Shown here in pieces: positions 6,991 through 13,480 of a DNA stretch of 13,912 nucleotides. The stretch spans positions 1 to 13,912 of the forward strand of contig DASPKS010000132.1 in the NCBI GenBank assembly GCA_035628035.1, written 5' to 3'. The number at the start of each line of letters is the position of its first letter. The first letter of the stretch is position 1. This stretch comes from DASPKS01 sp035628035. GTDB taxonomy: Bacteria; Bacteroidota; Rhodothermia; Rhodothermales; Rubricoccaceae. The translations under genes and the position numbers were made by a program. Below the pieces are notes generated by a model. The model had not been told where the DNA came from. It worked only from the letters and a program-made list of their open reading frames with translations, and searched no databases.

Positions 6991-8058
6991 TCAGTTGAAG
7001 CCGGTCCCGCTCACGGCTGGGCGCTCGTCCTGGTTGGCGAGCTGCCAGGCCGTCCCGAAGATGAGCCGGGTGCGCTGTGCGAGGCGGGGGTAGTCGATCC
7101 GGTCGGGCTCGTCGTCGACGCCGTGGTAGTCCTCGTGGGTGCCGGTGAAGTAGAAGATGAACGGGATGCGGTGCTTCCCGAAGTTCCAGTGGTCACTCCG
7201 CGCGAAGAACTGGTTGGGGTCGTCGGGGGAGTTGAACCGCTTCGAGAGGCGGAGGCCGAGGCCCGTCACGTCGTTCACGCGGGTGTTGACGTCGTCGATG
7301 TCGCGCGAGATCAACTCGGCGCCGATGATGTAGACGTAGTTCGAGTCGGGCGCCTCGGGATCGGTGGGGTCGGCCCGCCCGATCATGTCGATGTTGAGGT
7401 TGGCGACGGTGCTCGCGAGCGGGAGGACAGGCTCCTCGTCGGCGTAGTAGGCCGAGCCGAGGAGGCCGCGCTCCTCGCCGGAGACGTGGAGGAAGAGGAC
7501 TGAGCGGCGCGGGCCGTGCCCGGCCTCCTTCGCCTGCTGGAACGCCTCGGCAATCTCGAGGAGGGCCACCGTGCCCGAGCCGTCGTCGTCGGCGCCGTTG
7601 TGGATCTGGTCGCCCTCCATCGAGGGGTCGATCCCGACGTGGTCGAGGTGCGCGCTGACGACGACGACCTCGTCGCGGAGCGCGGGGTCGGAGCCCTCAA
7701 CGAAGGCGAGGACGTTCTCCGTCTCGATCGTGCCGCCGTAGAGGCTGAACGGCTGGAAGTACGCGCGGGGGTCGCCGGGCCGCTCGGCCGCGACGGTGCC
7801 CTTCGGGGCGAGCCCCATTCCCTGGTACTGGCCGGCGAGGTAGAGCGCGGCGAGGCGCTGCCCGCGCGCGCCGGTGTCGCGCCCCTCGAAGAAGTCGGAG
7901 GCATAGACGTAGAGGTGGGCGGCCAGCTCGTCGGGGGTGATGGTGGCCTGGTAGCGCTGCACGAGCGCGGGGTCATCAAAGACCGTCGGCGTGCGCTGCG
8001 CAACGACAGGCCAAGCGGTGGTGAGGACCAGGGCAGCGAAGAGGAAGAGACGTCGCAT
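6991..8058 (-). CDS. Secreted M28 family zinc metallopeptidase
   Basis: The 355-residue product has an N-terminal signal peptide (hydrophobic residues 4-19, likely cleavage after A20) and acts outside the inner membrane. It belongs to the M28 aminopeptidase group with two zinc ions. The expected residues are present: H137 in SAHLDHVG, the bridging Asp (D158) in NGADDDGSG, catalytic E195 and ligand E196 in SGEERGLLGSAYY, D224 in NIDMIGR, and H312 in THEDYHGVDDE. A short N-terminal helical region (about 40-85, including YVYASDFFEGRDTGARG) precedes the catalytic domain, as in many Bacteroidota M28 peptidases. No T9SS tail is present, so it is probably periplasmic or anchored by other means. It lies 27 nt downstream of the DUF58 gene on the same strand and ends at a strong terminator. 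The likely role is removal of amino-terminal residues from peptides taken up or released in the envelope. Confidence 0.94.
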   Translation of the reverse strand: MRRLFLFAALVLTTAWPVVAQRTPTVFDDPALVQRYQATITPDELAAHLYVYASDFFEGRDTGARGQRLAALYLAGQYQGMGLAPKGTVAAERPGDPRAYFQPFSLYGGTIETENVLAFVEGSDPALRDEVVVVSAHLDHVGIDPSMEGDQIHNGADDDGSGTVALLEIAEAFQQAKEAGHGPRRSVLFLHVSGEERGLLGSAYYADEEPVLPLASTVANLNIDMIGRADPTDPEAPDSNYVYIIGAELISRDIDDVNTRVNDVTGLGLRLSKRFNSPDDPNQFFARSDHWNFGKHRIPFIFYFTGTHEDYHGVDDEPDRIDYPRLAQRTRLIFGTAWQLANQDERPAVSGTGFN

Positions 8059-8075
8059 CGGGATGGGGGCGTGAG

Positions 8076-8096
8076 AAAAAAAAGCTCAGTAGAGCC
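8076..8096 (-). terminator. Short hairpin plus T8 overlapping the DUF58 stop codon
   Basis: On the minus strand GCTC-TACT-GAGC (8095-8084) is followed at once by eight T residues (8083-8076). The TGA stop of the DUF58 gene (8088-8086) lies within the hairpin. The stem is only 4 bp, or 5 with a G-U pair, so termination would be weak or partial. Because a terminating ribosome would cover the stem, termination here could depend on translation of the DUF58 gene. The alternative is that this is only a chance T tract. Confidence 0.33.
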
Positions 8097-9021
8097 GGCG
8101 GCGCTTGTTGAGGTAGGCGAGGAGAGCCTCGTCGTAGGGGCGGGCGGTGTCCACCTCCACGAAGTCCACGTGCATCTCGCGGCAGCGGAGGCGGAATGCC
8201 TCGGTGAAGGCGACGACAGCCTCGCGGTACTGCTCGCGGAGCTGGGCCGGCTGGAGCGCCACCTCCTCGCCCGTCTCCAGGTCGCGGAACACCATCGGCA
8301 CGTCGGGGAACTGGAAGCGGCGCTCGGTGGCGGCGTCGAGGACGTGGAAGACGAGGACCTCGTGGCCGCGGTAGCGGAGGTGGCGGAGGGCCTTCGTCAG
8401 CTCGTCGTGCGCGGACACGTTTTCGAAGAGGTCGGTCACGACGACGACGAGCGCGCGGCGGGGGATGCGGTCGGCCACCTCGTGGAGGGCGGCGGCGGCG
8501 GCGGTCGACGAGCGCTTCTCCTTCTCCGGCGGCGCGTCGGCGAGCCGGTCGAGCGTCCCGAGCAGCGTGCGGAGGTAACCCCCGGTCGCGCGCGGCGGCA
8601 TCAGCGTGTGCACGCGCGCGTCGAAGGCCACGAGGCCCGTCGCGTCGCGCTGGCGGACCATGAGGTAGTGGAGCGCGGCGGCCAGGGTGGCCCCGTAGTG
8701 GAGCTTCGTCACGGCGCCCTCCCCCTGGTAGCGCATCGAGGCGCTCGTGTCGAGGACGACGTAGTGGCGGAGGTTCGTCTCCTCCTCATACTGCTTCACG
8801 TAGTACCGGTCGCTCTTGGCGTACACCTTCCAGTCCACGTGGCGGAGCTCGTCGCCCGCGTTGTACGGGCGGTGCTCGGCGAACTCGACGGAGAACCCGT
8901 GGTAGGGACTCTTGTGGAGGCCCGTGATGAACCCCTCCACGATGAGCCGCGCGCGCAGCTCCATCGAGTCGAGCCGCGAGAGGACGTCGGGCGTGAGGAG
9001 GGCGGGGGCGGTCGCGGGCAC
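8086..9021 (-). CDS. DUF58 domain-containing protein with vWA-like fold
   Basis: The 311-residue product carries the DUF58 signature around residues 55-82 (GDELRHVDWKVYAKSDRYYVKQYEEE). A vWA-like domain follows with a MIDAS-type DTSAS (91-95) and a later VVTDLF strand (195-199). Proteins of this family are usually encoded with a MoxR-type AAA+ ATPase and other vWA proteins, and are linked to envelope stress or metal-dependent assembly, but no biochemical function is firmly established. No MoxR gene is adjacent here: downstream lies the M28 peptidase and upstream the divergent membrane protein. There is no transmembrane segment, so the protein should be cytoplasmic. I accept the GTG start at 9019-9021. 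The first internal ATG would remove 19 residues that belong to the usual family N terminus (LLTPDVLSRL). Confidence 0.92.
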   Translation of the reverse strand: MPATAPALLTPDVLSRLDSMELRARLIVEGFITGLHKSPYHGFSVEFAEHRPYNAGDELRHVDWKVYAKSDRYYVKQYEEETNLRHYVVLDTSASMRYQGEGAVTKLHYGATLAAALHYLMVRQRDATGLVAFDARVHTLMPPRATGGYLRTLLGTLDRLADAPPEKEKRSSTAAAAALHEVADRIPRRALVVVVTDLFENVSAHDELTKALRHLRYRGHEVLVFHVLDAATERRFQFPDVPMVFRDLETGEEVALQPAQLREQYREAVVAFTEAFRLRCREMHVDFVEVDTARPYDEALLAYLNKRRRLY

Positions 9022-9074
9022 GGCGAAGAAGGGAAGGCCGGAGCAGAACGCGGCCGGGGTGGCGTTCGGTATGG

Positions 9075-9130
9075 AGGGGCCGATGTTACGACCGAGTATG
9101 CTAAAAAAGCTGCACCATCGATAGGCCCCT
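9075..9130. repeat. Imperfect inverted repeat in a divergent intergenic region
   Basis: AGGGGCC-GATG (9075-9085) is mirrored by CATC-GATA-GGCCCCT (9116-9130), with a 4-nt insertion in the right arm and a 30-nt centre that contains an A6 tract (9102-9108 region). It lies in the 148-bp spacer between the divergent DUF58 and membrane-protein genes (9022-9169). It could be an operator serving both genes, or an RNA stem if the region is transcribed. No convincing -33/-7 pair was found in the spacer for either gene, although TACGGTTT (9129-9136) weakly resembles a plus-strand -7 box. Confidence 0.3.
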
Positions 9131-9152
9131 ACGGTTTACCCCGTTCTGCCCC

Positions 9153-9173
9153 ATGCCGATACCGCCGCCGTGA
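9153..9173 (+). CDS. Possible six-codon upstream ORF (MPIPPP) overlapping the next start
   Basis: An ATG at 9153 opens a six-codon frame ending with three Pro codons and a TGA at 9171-9173. The TGA overlaps the GTG start of the membrane-protein gene in a GTGA arrangement. Three successive prolines before a stop are a known cause of slow translation that elongation factor P relieves. The mini-ORF could couple or tune translation of the next gene. It is too short to support by coding statistics and may be accidental. Confidence 0.25.
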   Translation: MPIPPP

Positions 9174-9697
9174 CGACGCTCTCGCTCCGCTTCCCGACGT
9201 GGTGGCACGTGTGGGGGTCCTCCGTGGCCCTCCTCCCGTTCTGCTTCTACTTCGCCCTCGTCGACTACGGGACGCCGGGGTGGGGCGGGGCGCTGTGGTT
9301 CGTCGTCCACTCGGTCAACCTTCTCCCGCACGAGGCCGGGCACTTCTTCTTCCGGTTCTTCGGGGAGTGGATGATGTACGCGGGCGGCTCGCTGATGCAG
9401 CTCCTCTTCCCGTGCCTGTTCATCTGGTACTTCTTCTCGAACGGGATGAAGGTGGGGCTCCAGCTGTCGCTCGGCTGGCTGGGCCAGAACTTCATCGACG
9501 TGGCCGCCTACGCCGCCGACGCGCAGGCCCGCGCGATGCCGCTCATTGGCGGGCTCGGCGCCGAGAACCACGACTGGTGGAACATGCTCATCATGCTCGG
9601 CTGGCTGAACCATACCCCGCTCATTGCGGGCATCCTGTTCGGGCTCGCGTTCCCCGTCTGGGCGCTGATGGTGGCCGTCCCGCGCTGGATGGCGTGA
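9170..9697 (+). CDS. Small integral membrane protein with HEAGH zinc-protease motif (M50-like)
   Basis: The 175-residue product has about four hydrophobic segments (roughly 15-32, 41-60, 72-92 and 140-170). The sequence LLPHEAGHFF (51-60) matches the HExxH zinc-binding motif of intramembrane site-2-type proteases. A later NFIDVAAYAADAQA stretch (107-120) could give the third ligand, for example D110 or D117, and HDWW (134-137) is another conserved-looking polar site in a hydrophobic context. The protein is shorter than typical M50 proteases and lacks a PDZ domain. It may be an M50B-like protease or a non-catalytic relative. The in-frame start is the GTG at 9170; the nearest upstream in-frame stop is at 9122 and no other in-frame ATG or GTG occurs between. 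It ends 41 nt before pyrR and may be part of the same transcript. The substrate is unknown. Confidence 0.78.
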   Translation: MTTLSLRFPTWWHVWGSSVALLPFCFYFALVDYGTPGWGGALWFVVHSVNLLPHEAGHFFFRFFGEWMMYAGGSLMQLLFPCLFIWYFFSNGMKVGLQLSLGWLGQNFIDVAAYAADAQARAMPLIGGLGAENHDWWNMLIMLGWLNHTPLIAGILFGLAFPVWALMVAVPRWMA

Positions 9698-9738
9698 TCG
9701 CCGCCCGCCGGACGCCCGCGCCACCGTAGCTTCCGGCC

Positions 9739-10341
9739 ATGCCCCTCCCGCCCACCGACCTCGTCAAGGCCCAGCTGATGGACGCGGCGGACGTGGACCG
9801 CACGCTGAACCGGCTCGCCCGCCAGGTCGTCGAGCACCTCGACGACGCCGACGGCGCTGGCCGCCTCGCCCTCGTCGGGATGCAGACGCGCGGGGTGTTC
9901 CTCGCCCGCCGCCTCCGCGACAAGATCGAGGCGCTGGAGGGCGTCCGCCTCCCCTTCGGCACCCTCGACGCCACGCTGTACCGCGACGACGTGCGGCGCC
10001 ACCTCCGGCCCCCGGTCGTCCAGCCTACCGACATCCGGTTCGACGTCGACGACCGCCACCTCGTCCTCGTCGACGACGTGATCTACACCGGCCGCACGAC
10101 GCGCGCCGCGCTCGACGCGCTGATGGACCTCGGGCGGCCTGCCTCTGTACGCTTCCTCGCCTTCATCGACCGGGGCCTGCGCGAGCTCCCCGTCCGCCCC
10201 GACTTCGTAGGAAGAACGGTCCCGACGGTGGCGGGGGAGGAGGTCCGCGTGCGGCTCGAAGAGTGCGACGGCGAGGACGGCGTGTGGCTCGTCGTGCCCG
10301 AGGCGGCTCGGCAGGAGACCACGAGCAACGGGATTCACTGA
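9739..10341 (+). CDS. pyrR: PyrR: pyrimidine operon regulator / uracil phosphoribosyltransferase
   Basis: The 200-residue product matches PyrR. It has LVGMQTRGVFLARRL (45-59), TLDATLYRDD (75-84), the PRPP-binding loop LVLVDDVIYTGRTTRAAL (108-125) and DRGLRELPVRPDFVGRTVPT (144-163). In Firmicutes PyrR binds pyr mRNA and causes attenuation in response to UMP; in other phyla it may act mainly as uracil phosphoribosyltransferase or as a translational regulator. The next gene is pyrB, whose ATG overlaps the pyrR stop by one base (TGATG). Only 41 nt separate pyrR from the upstream membrane-protein gene, and I see no attenuator hairpin set there. A C-terminal tail of about 15 residues extends past the usual end of the family. 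Confidence 0.95.
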   Translation: MPLPPTDLVKAQLMDAADVDRTLNRLARQVVEHLDDADGAGRLALVGMQTRGVFLARRLRDKIEALEGVRLPFGTLDATLYRDDVRRHLRPPVVQPTDIRFDVDDRHLVLVDDVIYTGRTTRAALDALMDLGRPASVRFLAFIDRGLRELPVRPDFVGRTVPTVAGEEVRVRLEECDGEDGVWLVVPEAARQETTSNGIH

Positions 10342-11369
10342 TGGAGCCGCGCGCGACCCTCTTCGACGTGGAGACGCCCACGCCCCCCGCGAACGGCGAC
10401 GGCGCTTCCGCTGAGATCGCGCAGCTCCGCCACCGCCACCTCCTCGGGCTCGCCGACTACGGCGCCGATGAGATCCGCCTCATCCTCCGCACCGCGCGCG
10501 CCTTCCGCGAGGTGCTCGACCGGCGCATCCGGCAGGTGCCGAGCCTCCGCGGCATTACCTGCGTCAACCTCTTCTTCGAGCCGAGCACCCGCACGCGGCT
10601 CTCGTTCGAGCTGGCCGAGAAACGACTCTCCGCCGACGTCGTCAACTTCACCACGAGCGGATCGTCGGTCTCGAAGGGGGAGACGCTGAAGGACACGGCG
10701 CAGAACATCGAGGCGATGAAGATCGACCTCGTCGTGATCCGCCACCAGGCGGCGGGCGCGGCGGAGTTCCTCACGCGGTGCGTGGAGGCCATCGTCGTCA
10801 ACGCGGGCGACGGCGCGCACGAGCATCCCACGCAGGCGCTCCTCGACGCCTTCACCATCGCCGGCCTCGACCTTCCCGACAAACCGGGCCTCGCGGATTT
10901 CGACTTCTCCGGTCTCCGCGTCTCCATCATCGGCGACATCACGCACTCGCGCGTGGCGCGCTCGAACGTGTACGGCCTCAGCGCGCTCGGCGCCGACGTC
11001 ACCCTCTGCGGCCCGCGCACGATGCTCCCGGTCGGCATCGAGGCGTTCGGCGTGCGCGTGACGGACCGGCTCGACGAGGCGCTCGACGGGTGCGACGTGG
11101 CAATGGCCCTTCGGCTCCAGCTGGAGCGCCAGCAGGCCGGGCTGTTCCCGAGCCTCCGCGAGTACCACGAGCGCTTCGGGATTCGCCTGGAGCACCTGGA
11201 GCGCTACCCCGACCTGCGGATCATGCACCCCGGCCCGATCAACCGCGGCGTCGAGCTGGCTAGCGACGTGGCCGACTCCGATCGGTCGGTGATCCTCGAC
11301 CAGGTGACGAACGGGGTGGCCGTGCGGATGGCTGTGCTCTACCTCCTCGCGGGCGGCACGGAGGCGTAG
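10341..11369 (+). CDS. pyrB: Aspartate carbamoyltransferase catalytic subunit
   Basis: The 342-residue product joins carbamoyl phosphate and L-aspartate to form carbamoyl aspartate, the committed step of UMP synthesis. The carbamoyl-phosphate site STRTR (82-86, in FFEPSTRTRLSFE) is intact. So are SVSKGETLKDT (109-119), RHQ (134-136), HPTQALLDAFTI (162-173), GDITHSRVARSN (198-209), RLQLERQ (258-264) and HPGPINRGVEL (296-306). The N terminus has an extra stretch of about 25 residues, rich in Pro/Ala/Gly, before the usual HLLGL start. I chose the ATG at 10341 because it overlaps the pyrR stop and gives a normal family length; an upstream in-frame start would lie inside pyrR. No pyrI regulatory gene is present nearby, consistent with class B or C type enzymes found outside enterics. 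The gene abuts the following protease gene with no gap. Confidence 0.97.
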   Translation: MEPRATLFDVETPTPPANGDGASAEIAQLRHRHLLGLADYGADEIRLILRTARAFREVLDRRIRQVPSLRGITCVNLFFEPSTRTRLSFELAEKRLSADVVNFTTSGSSVSKGETLKDTAQNIEAMKIDLVVIRHQAAGAAEFLTRCVEAIVVNAGDGAHEHPTQALLDAFTIAGLDLPDKPGLADFDFSGLRVSIIGDITHSRVARSNVYGLSALGADVTLCGPRTMLPVGIEAFGVRVTDRLDEALDGCDVAMALRLQLERQQAGLFPSLREYHERFGIRLEHLERYPDLRIMHPGPINRGVELASDVADSDRSVILDQVTNGVAVRMAVLYLLAGGTEA

Positions 11370-11834
11370 GTGGCCGCGCCCCTCGTCGTGGGCTGGGCCG
11401 AGTGGGTGGCGCTGCCCGCGTGGGGGCTGCTGGCCGTCTGTGCGAAGGTGGACACCGGCGCCGAGACCTCCGCCCTCCACGCGCTCGACGTGGAGCGGTA
11501 CCACCAAGACCGCCGCCCGCGCGTCCGCTTCCGTGTGCAGCCGCTCGCCCGCCGCAAGATCGCCGTCGCCTGCGACGCCGAGGTGGTAGACGAGCGGGAG
11601 GTAAGGGCGTCGAACGGGCACGTCGAGCGGCGGCCCGTCGTGCGCACGGCGCTTCGCCTCGGTCTCCGCACCGACGCGCCTGCCTGGCCCATCGAGCTGA
11701 CGCTCACGGACCGGCGGGCCATGCGCTACCGGATGCTCCTCGGCCGCCAGGCCCTCGCCGGCCACGCCCTCGTGGATGCCGCCGCGGCGTTTCTCCACGG
11801 CGAACCCTCCGATCCGTCGGCGTTCTACGGCTGA
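11370..11834 (+). CDS. RimK-associated 'ATP-dependent zinc protease' family protein (retropepsin-like fold)
   Basis: The 154-residue product matches the family once labelled ATP-dependent zinc protease (Pfam Zn_protease), now viewed as a retropepsin-like aspartic peptidase group often encoded with the glutamate ligase RimK. Family patterns are clear: VGWAEWVALPAWGL (7-20), AKVDTGAETSALHA (25-38) with the catalytic-type D28-T-G, VRASNGHVERRPVV, ELTLTDRRAMRYRMLLGRQAL and a final VDAAAAFL. The length is normal. The GTG start follows the pyrB stop without any gap (TAG then GTG), implying translational coupling. Its last 10 nt overlap the 3' end of the convergent glycosyltransferase gene. No rimK is in view. 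The link with pyrimidine genes may be only transcriptional convenience. Confidence 0.9.
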   Translation: MAAPLVVGWAEWVALPAWGLLAVCAKVDTGAETSALHALDVERYHQDRRPRVRFRVQPLARRKIAVACDAEVVDEREVRASNGHVERRPVVRTALRLGLRTDAPAWPIELTLTDRRAMRYRMLLGRQALAGHALVDAAAAFLHGEPSDPSAFYG

Positions 11835-13480
11835 GGGCGGTCTTCCAGCACGGAGTACGAACCGAAGGCGCGGTTGAGCGCGAAGTCGTCGGGGAGGTGG
11901 GCCTCGAAGGCGAAGTGGGTCGCGTCGTACGCCGGGGTATTGCCCTCACGGTCGAATCGGGCGGGGCGGAGGCGCGCCCCGCGCGCGCGGAGGTCGGCCA
12001 CGAGGTCGCGGCGGGCAAAGAACCGGAAGCCGTCTACGAAGAGGACCTCGTAGTCGGAGCGGAGGGGGGTGTGGCGCGGGAAGCCGCCGAGTGTCGTCCA
12101 CCACCAGTGCGTCTCGATGAGGTCCGGTCGCTCGCGACGGTAGAGGTAGTCGGGCGTGGCGGCCCAGCCCTCGCGCGTGAGGACGGGGTCGCAGAGGAGG
12201 CCGAGGTCGAGCACGCGGAGGGGATCGCCGCGGTAGAGGAGGACCGCGCCCATGTCCGGCCCAGCGTACGTGAGCCGCTCACGCCCTGCCGTCACGCGCA
12301 CCCGCTCGACGGCCTCGGCCACGCGCCGCACCTCGGAAGCCGAGATGAGGAACCCCTGCGCGGCCCACACGGCATAGCCCATGTTCAGCATTGCACCGAG
12401 CGCGACGGCCGCCCACAGTAACCGCACCCCCCCCTGCACGACCTCGAACGCGCGCCCGAGCAGCAGCAGCGCCGCCGGGAAGGCTACAAGCATCATCCGG
12501 TTCTTCGGGCCCCAGTTCACCCCGACGACCGCGTTGAAGACGACGCCCGCCGCGACGATCAGTGCGAGGAGCAGGAAGTGACGGCCCCGGGGCAGGCTCC
12601 ACGGGGCGAGCCACACGCGCCCGAGGCGGCGCCAGGCGAACACCACGACGGCGGCCAGCGGGAGCAGCGCGAGCGCGAACGCCACGAGCGGCTTGGCGTG
12701 GCTGACGAGCGTGGGAAAAAGCGGGAGGTCGGGCGAGTAGGGAGGGAGCCGCTTGGCGAGGATCGTGTTGGGCACGAGCGCGCCGAACGCCGTCCACCGC
12801 CAGAGCGTGGTGAGCGCGAAGACCGCTGCCCACGCGATCACCTCTGGGCGGAGCAGCGCGCGGAGGCCGTCACGCCGGAGCCACACCAGCGCGAACGGGA
12901 CGAGGTACCACGCCGCCTCCCAGCGCACGAGCAGGAACGCCGTCGTGGCGAGGAGGAAGGCGAGCCGCTGCCGGACCGTCCTCGCCGGCCACAGGAGGAG
13001 GAGCGCGGCGAGGAAGACCGCCACGAAGAGCGGCGTCTCCATCCCGTTCACCGACTCGAACAGCGCCGCGCTCAGCGTCGCGTAGGCCGCCGTCACCGCG
13101 AGGGCAGTTGAGCGACGGTCGAGGTGGCGCCCGGCGAGGCGGTACAGGAGGGCGAAGCTGACGCCGTTGAGCGCGAGCGCGAGCAGCTTTGCCGTCGTCA
13201 GCAAGGCCCCCGGACCCAGGCCGAGCGCGGCAAGCCCGGCGTGGAGGAGCATCCACAGGGTCGTCGAGTAGCCCTCAACGGGGTCGGAGAGCGGCGTGGC
13301 CGCGACGGTGCCCGTTTGCGCGAGCGTGCGGGAGAAGGCCAGCGTGATTGCGCTGTCGTCCCACGTCTTGTCCCAGAAGACGACGGCGAAGGCGACGTGC
13401 AAGAGGAACAGCGCGCCGAGTACGAGCCAGGCGGTCTGTCGCGAGAGGTCCGCTTGCGGCGCGGCGGTCGCAGCCGTCAT
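11825..13480 (-). CDS. GT-C type integral membrane glycosyltransferase (AftB-like)
   Basis: The 551-residue product has roughly ten hydrophobic segments in its first 375 residues and a soluble C-terminal domain of about 175 residues. The first extracytoplasmic loop carries WDDSAITLAFSRTL (40-53), whose D41-D42 pair is the expected catalytic acid of GT-C enzymes. It is followed by PVEGYSTTLWMLL (67-79), NGMETPLF (145-152) and FGALVPNTILAKR (232-244). These match a family of lipid-linked sugar transferases related to mycobacterial arabinofuranosyltransferase AftB. The donor is probably a polyprenyl-phosphate sugar and the acceptor a surface glycan, lipid or protein. The ATG overlaps the stop of the upstream isochorismatase-like gene by 4 nt, so the two are co-translated. 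A C8 tract on the plus strand (12427-12434) lies inside the coding region. The substrate is not identifiable here. Confidence 0.85.
   Translation of the reverse strand: MTAATAAPQADLSRQTAWLVLGALFLLHVAFAVVFWDKTWDDSAITLAFSRTLAQTGTVAATPLSDPVEGYSTTLWMLLHAGLAALGLGPGALLTTAKLLALALNGVSFALLYRLAGRHLDRRSTALAVTAAYATLSAALFESVNGMETPLFVAVFLAALLLLWPARTVRQRLAFLLATTAFLLVRWEAAWYLVPFALVWLRRDGLRALLRPEVIAWAAVFALTTLWRWTAFGALVPNTILAKRLPPYSPDLPLFPTLVSHAKPLVAFALALLPLAAVVVFAWRRLGRVWLAPWSLPRGRHFLLLALIVAAGVVFNAVVGVNWGPKNRMMLVAFPAALLLLGRAFEVVQGGVRLLWAAVALGAMLNMGYAVWAAQGFLISASEVRRVAEAVERVRVTAGRERLTYAGPDMGAVLLYRGDPLRVLDLGLLCDPVLTREGWAATPDYLYRRERPDLIETHWWWTTLGGFPRHTPLRSDYEVLFVDGFRFFARRDLVADLRARGARLRPARFDREGNTPAYDATHFAFEAHLPDDFALNRAFGSYSVLEDRPQP

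Noticed and set aside
7516..9729. A 737-codon plus-strand open frame antisense to the M28 and DUF58 genes
   Set aside because: Its composition is low-complexity Arg/Glu/Val-rich, and it lies wholly opposite two genes with clear catalytic motifs. Long shadow frames are normal at this GC content.
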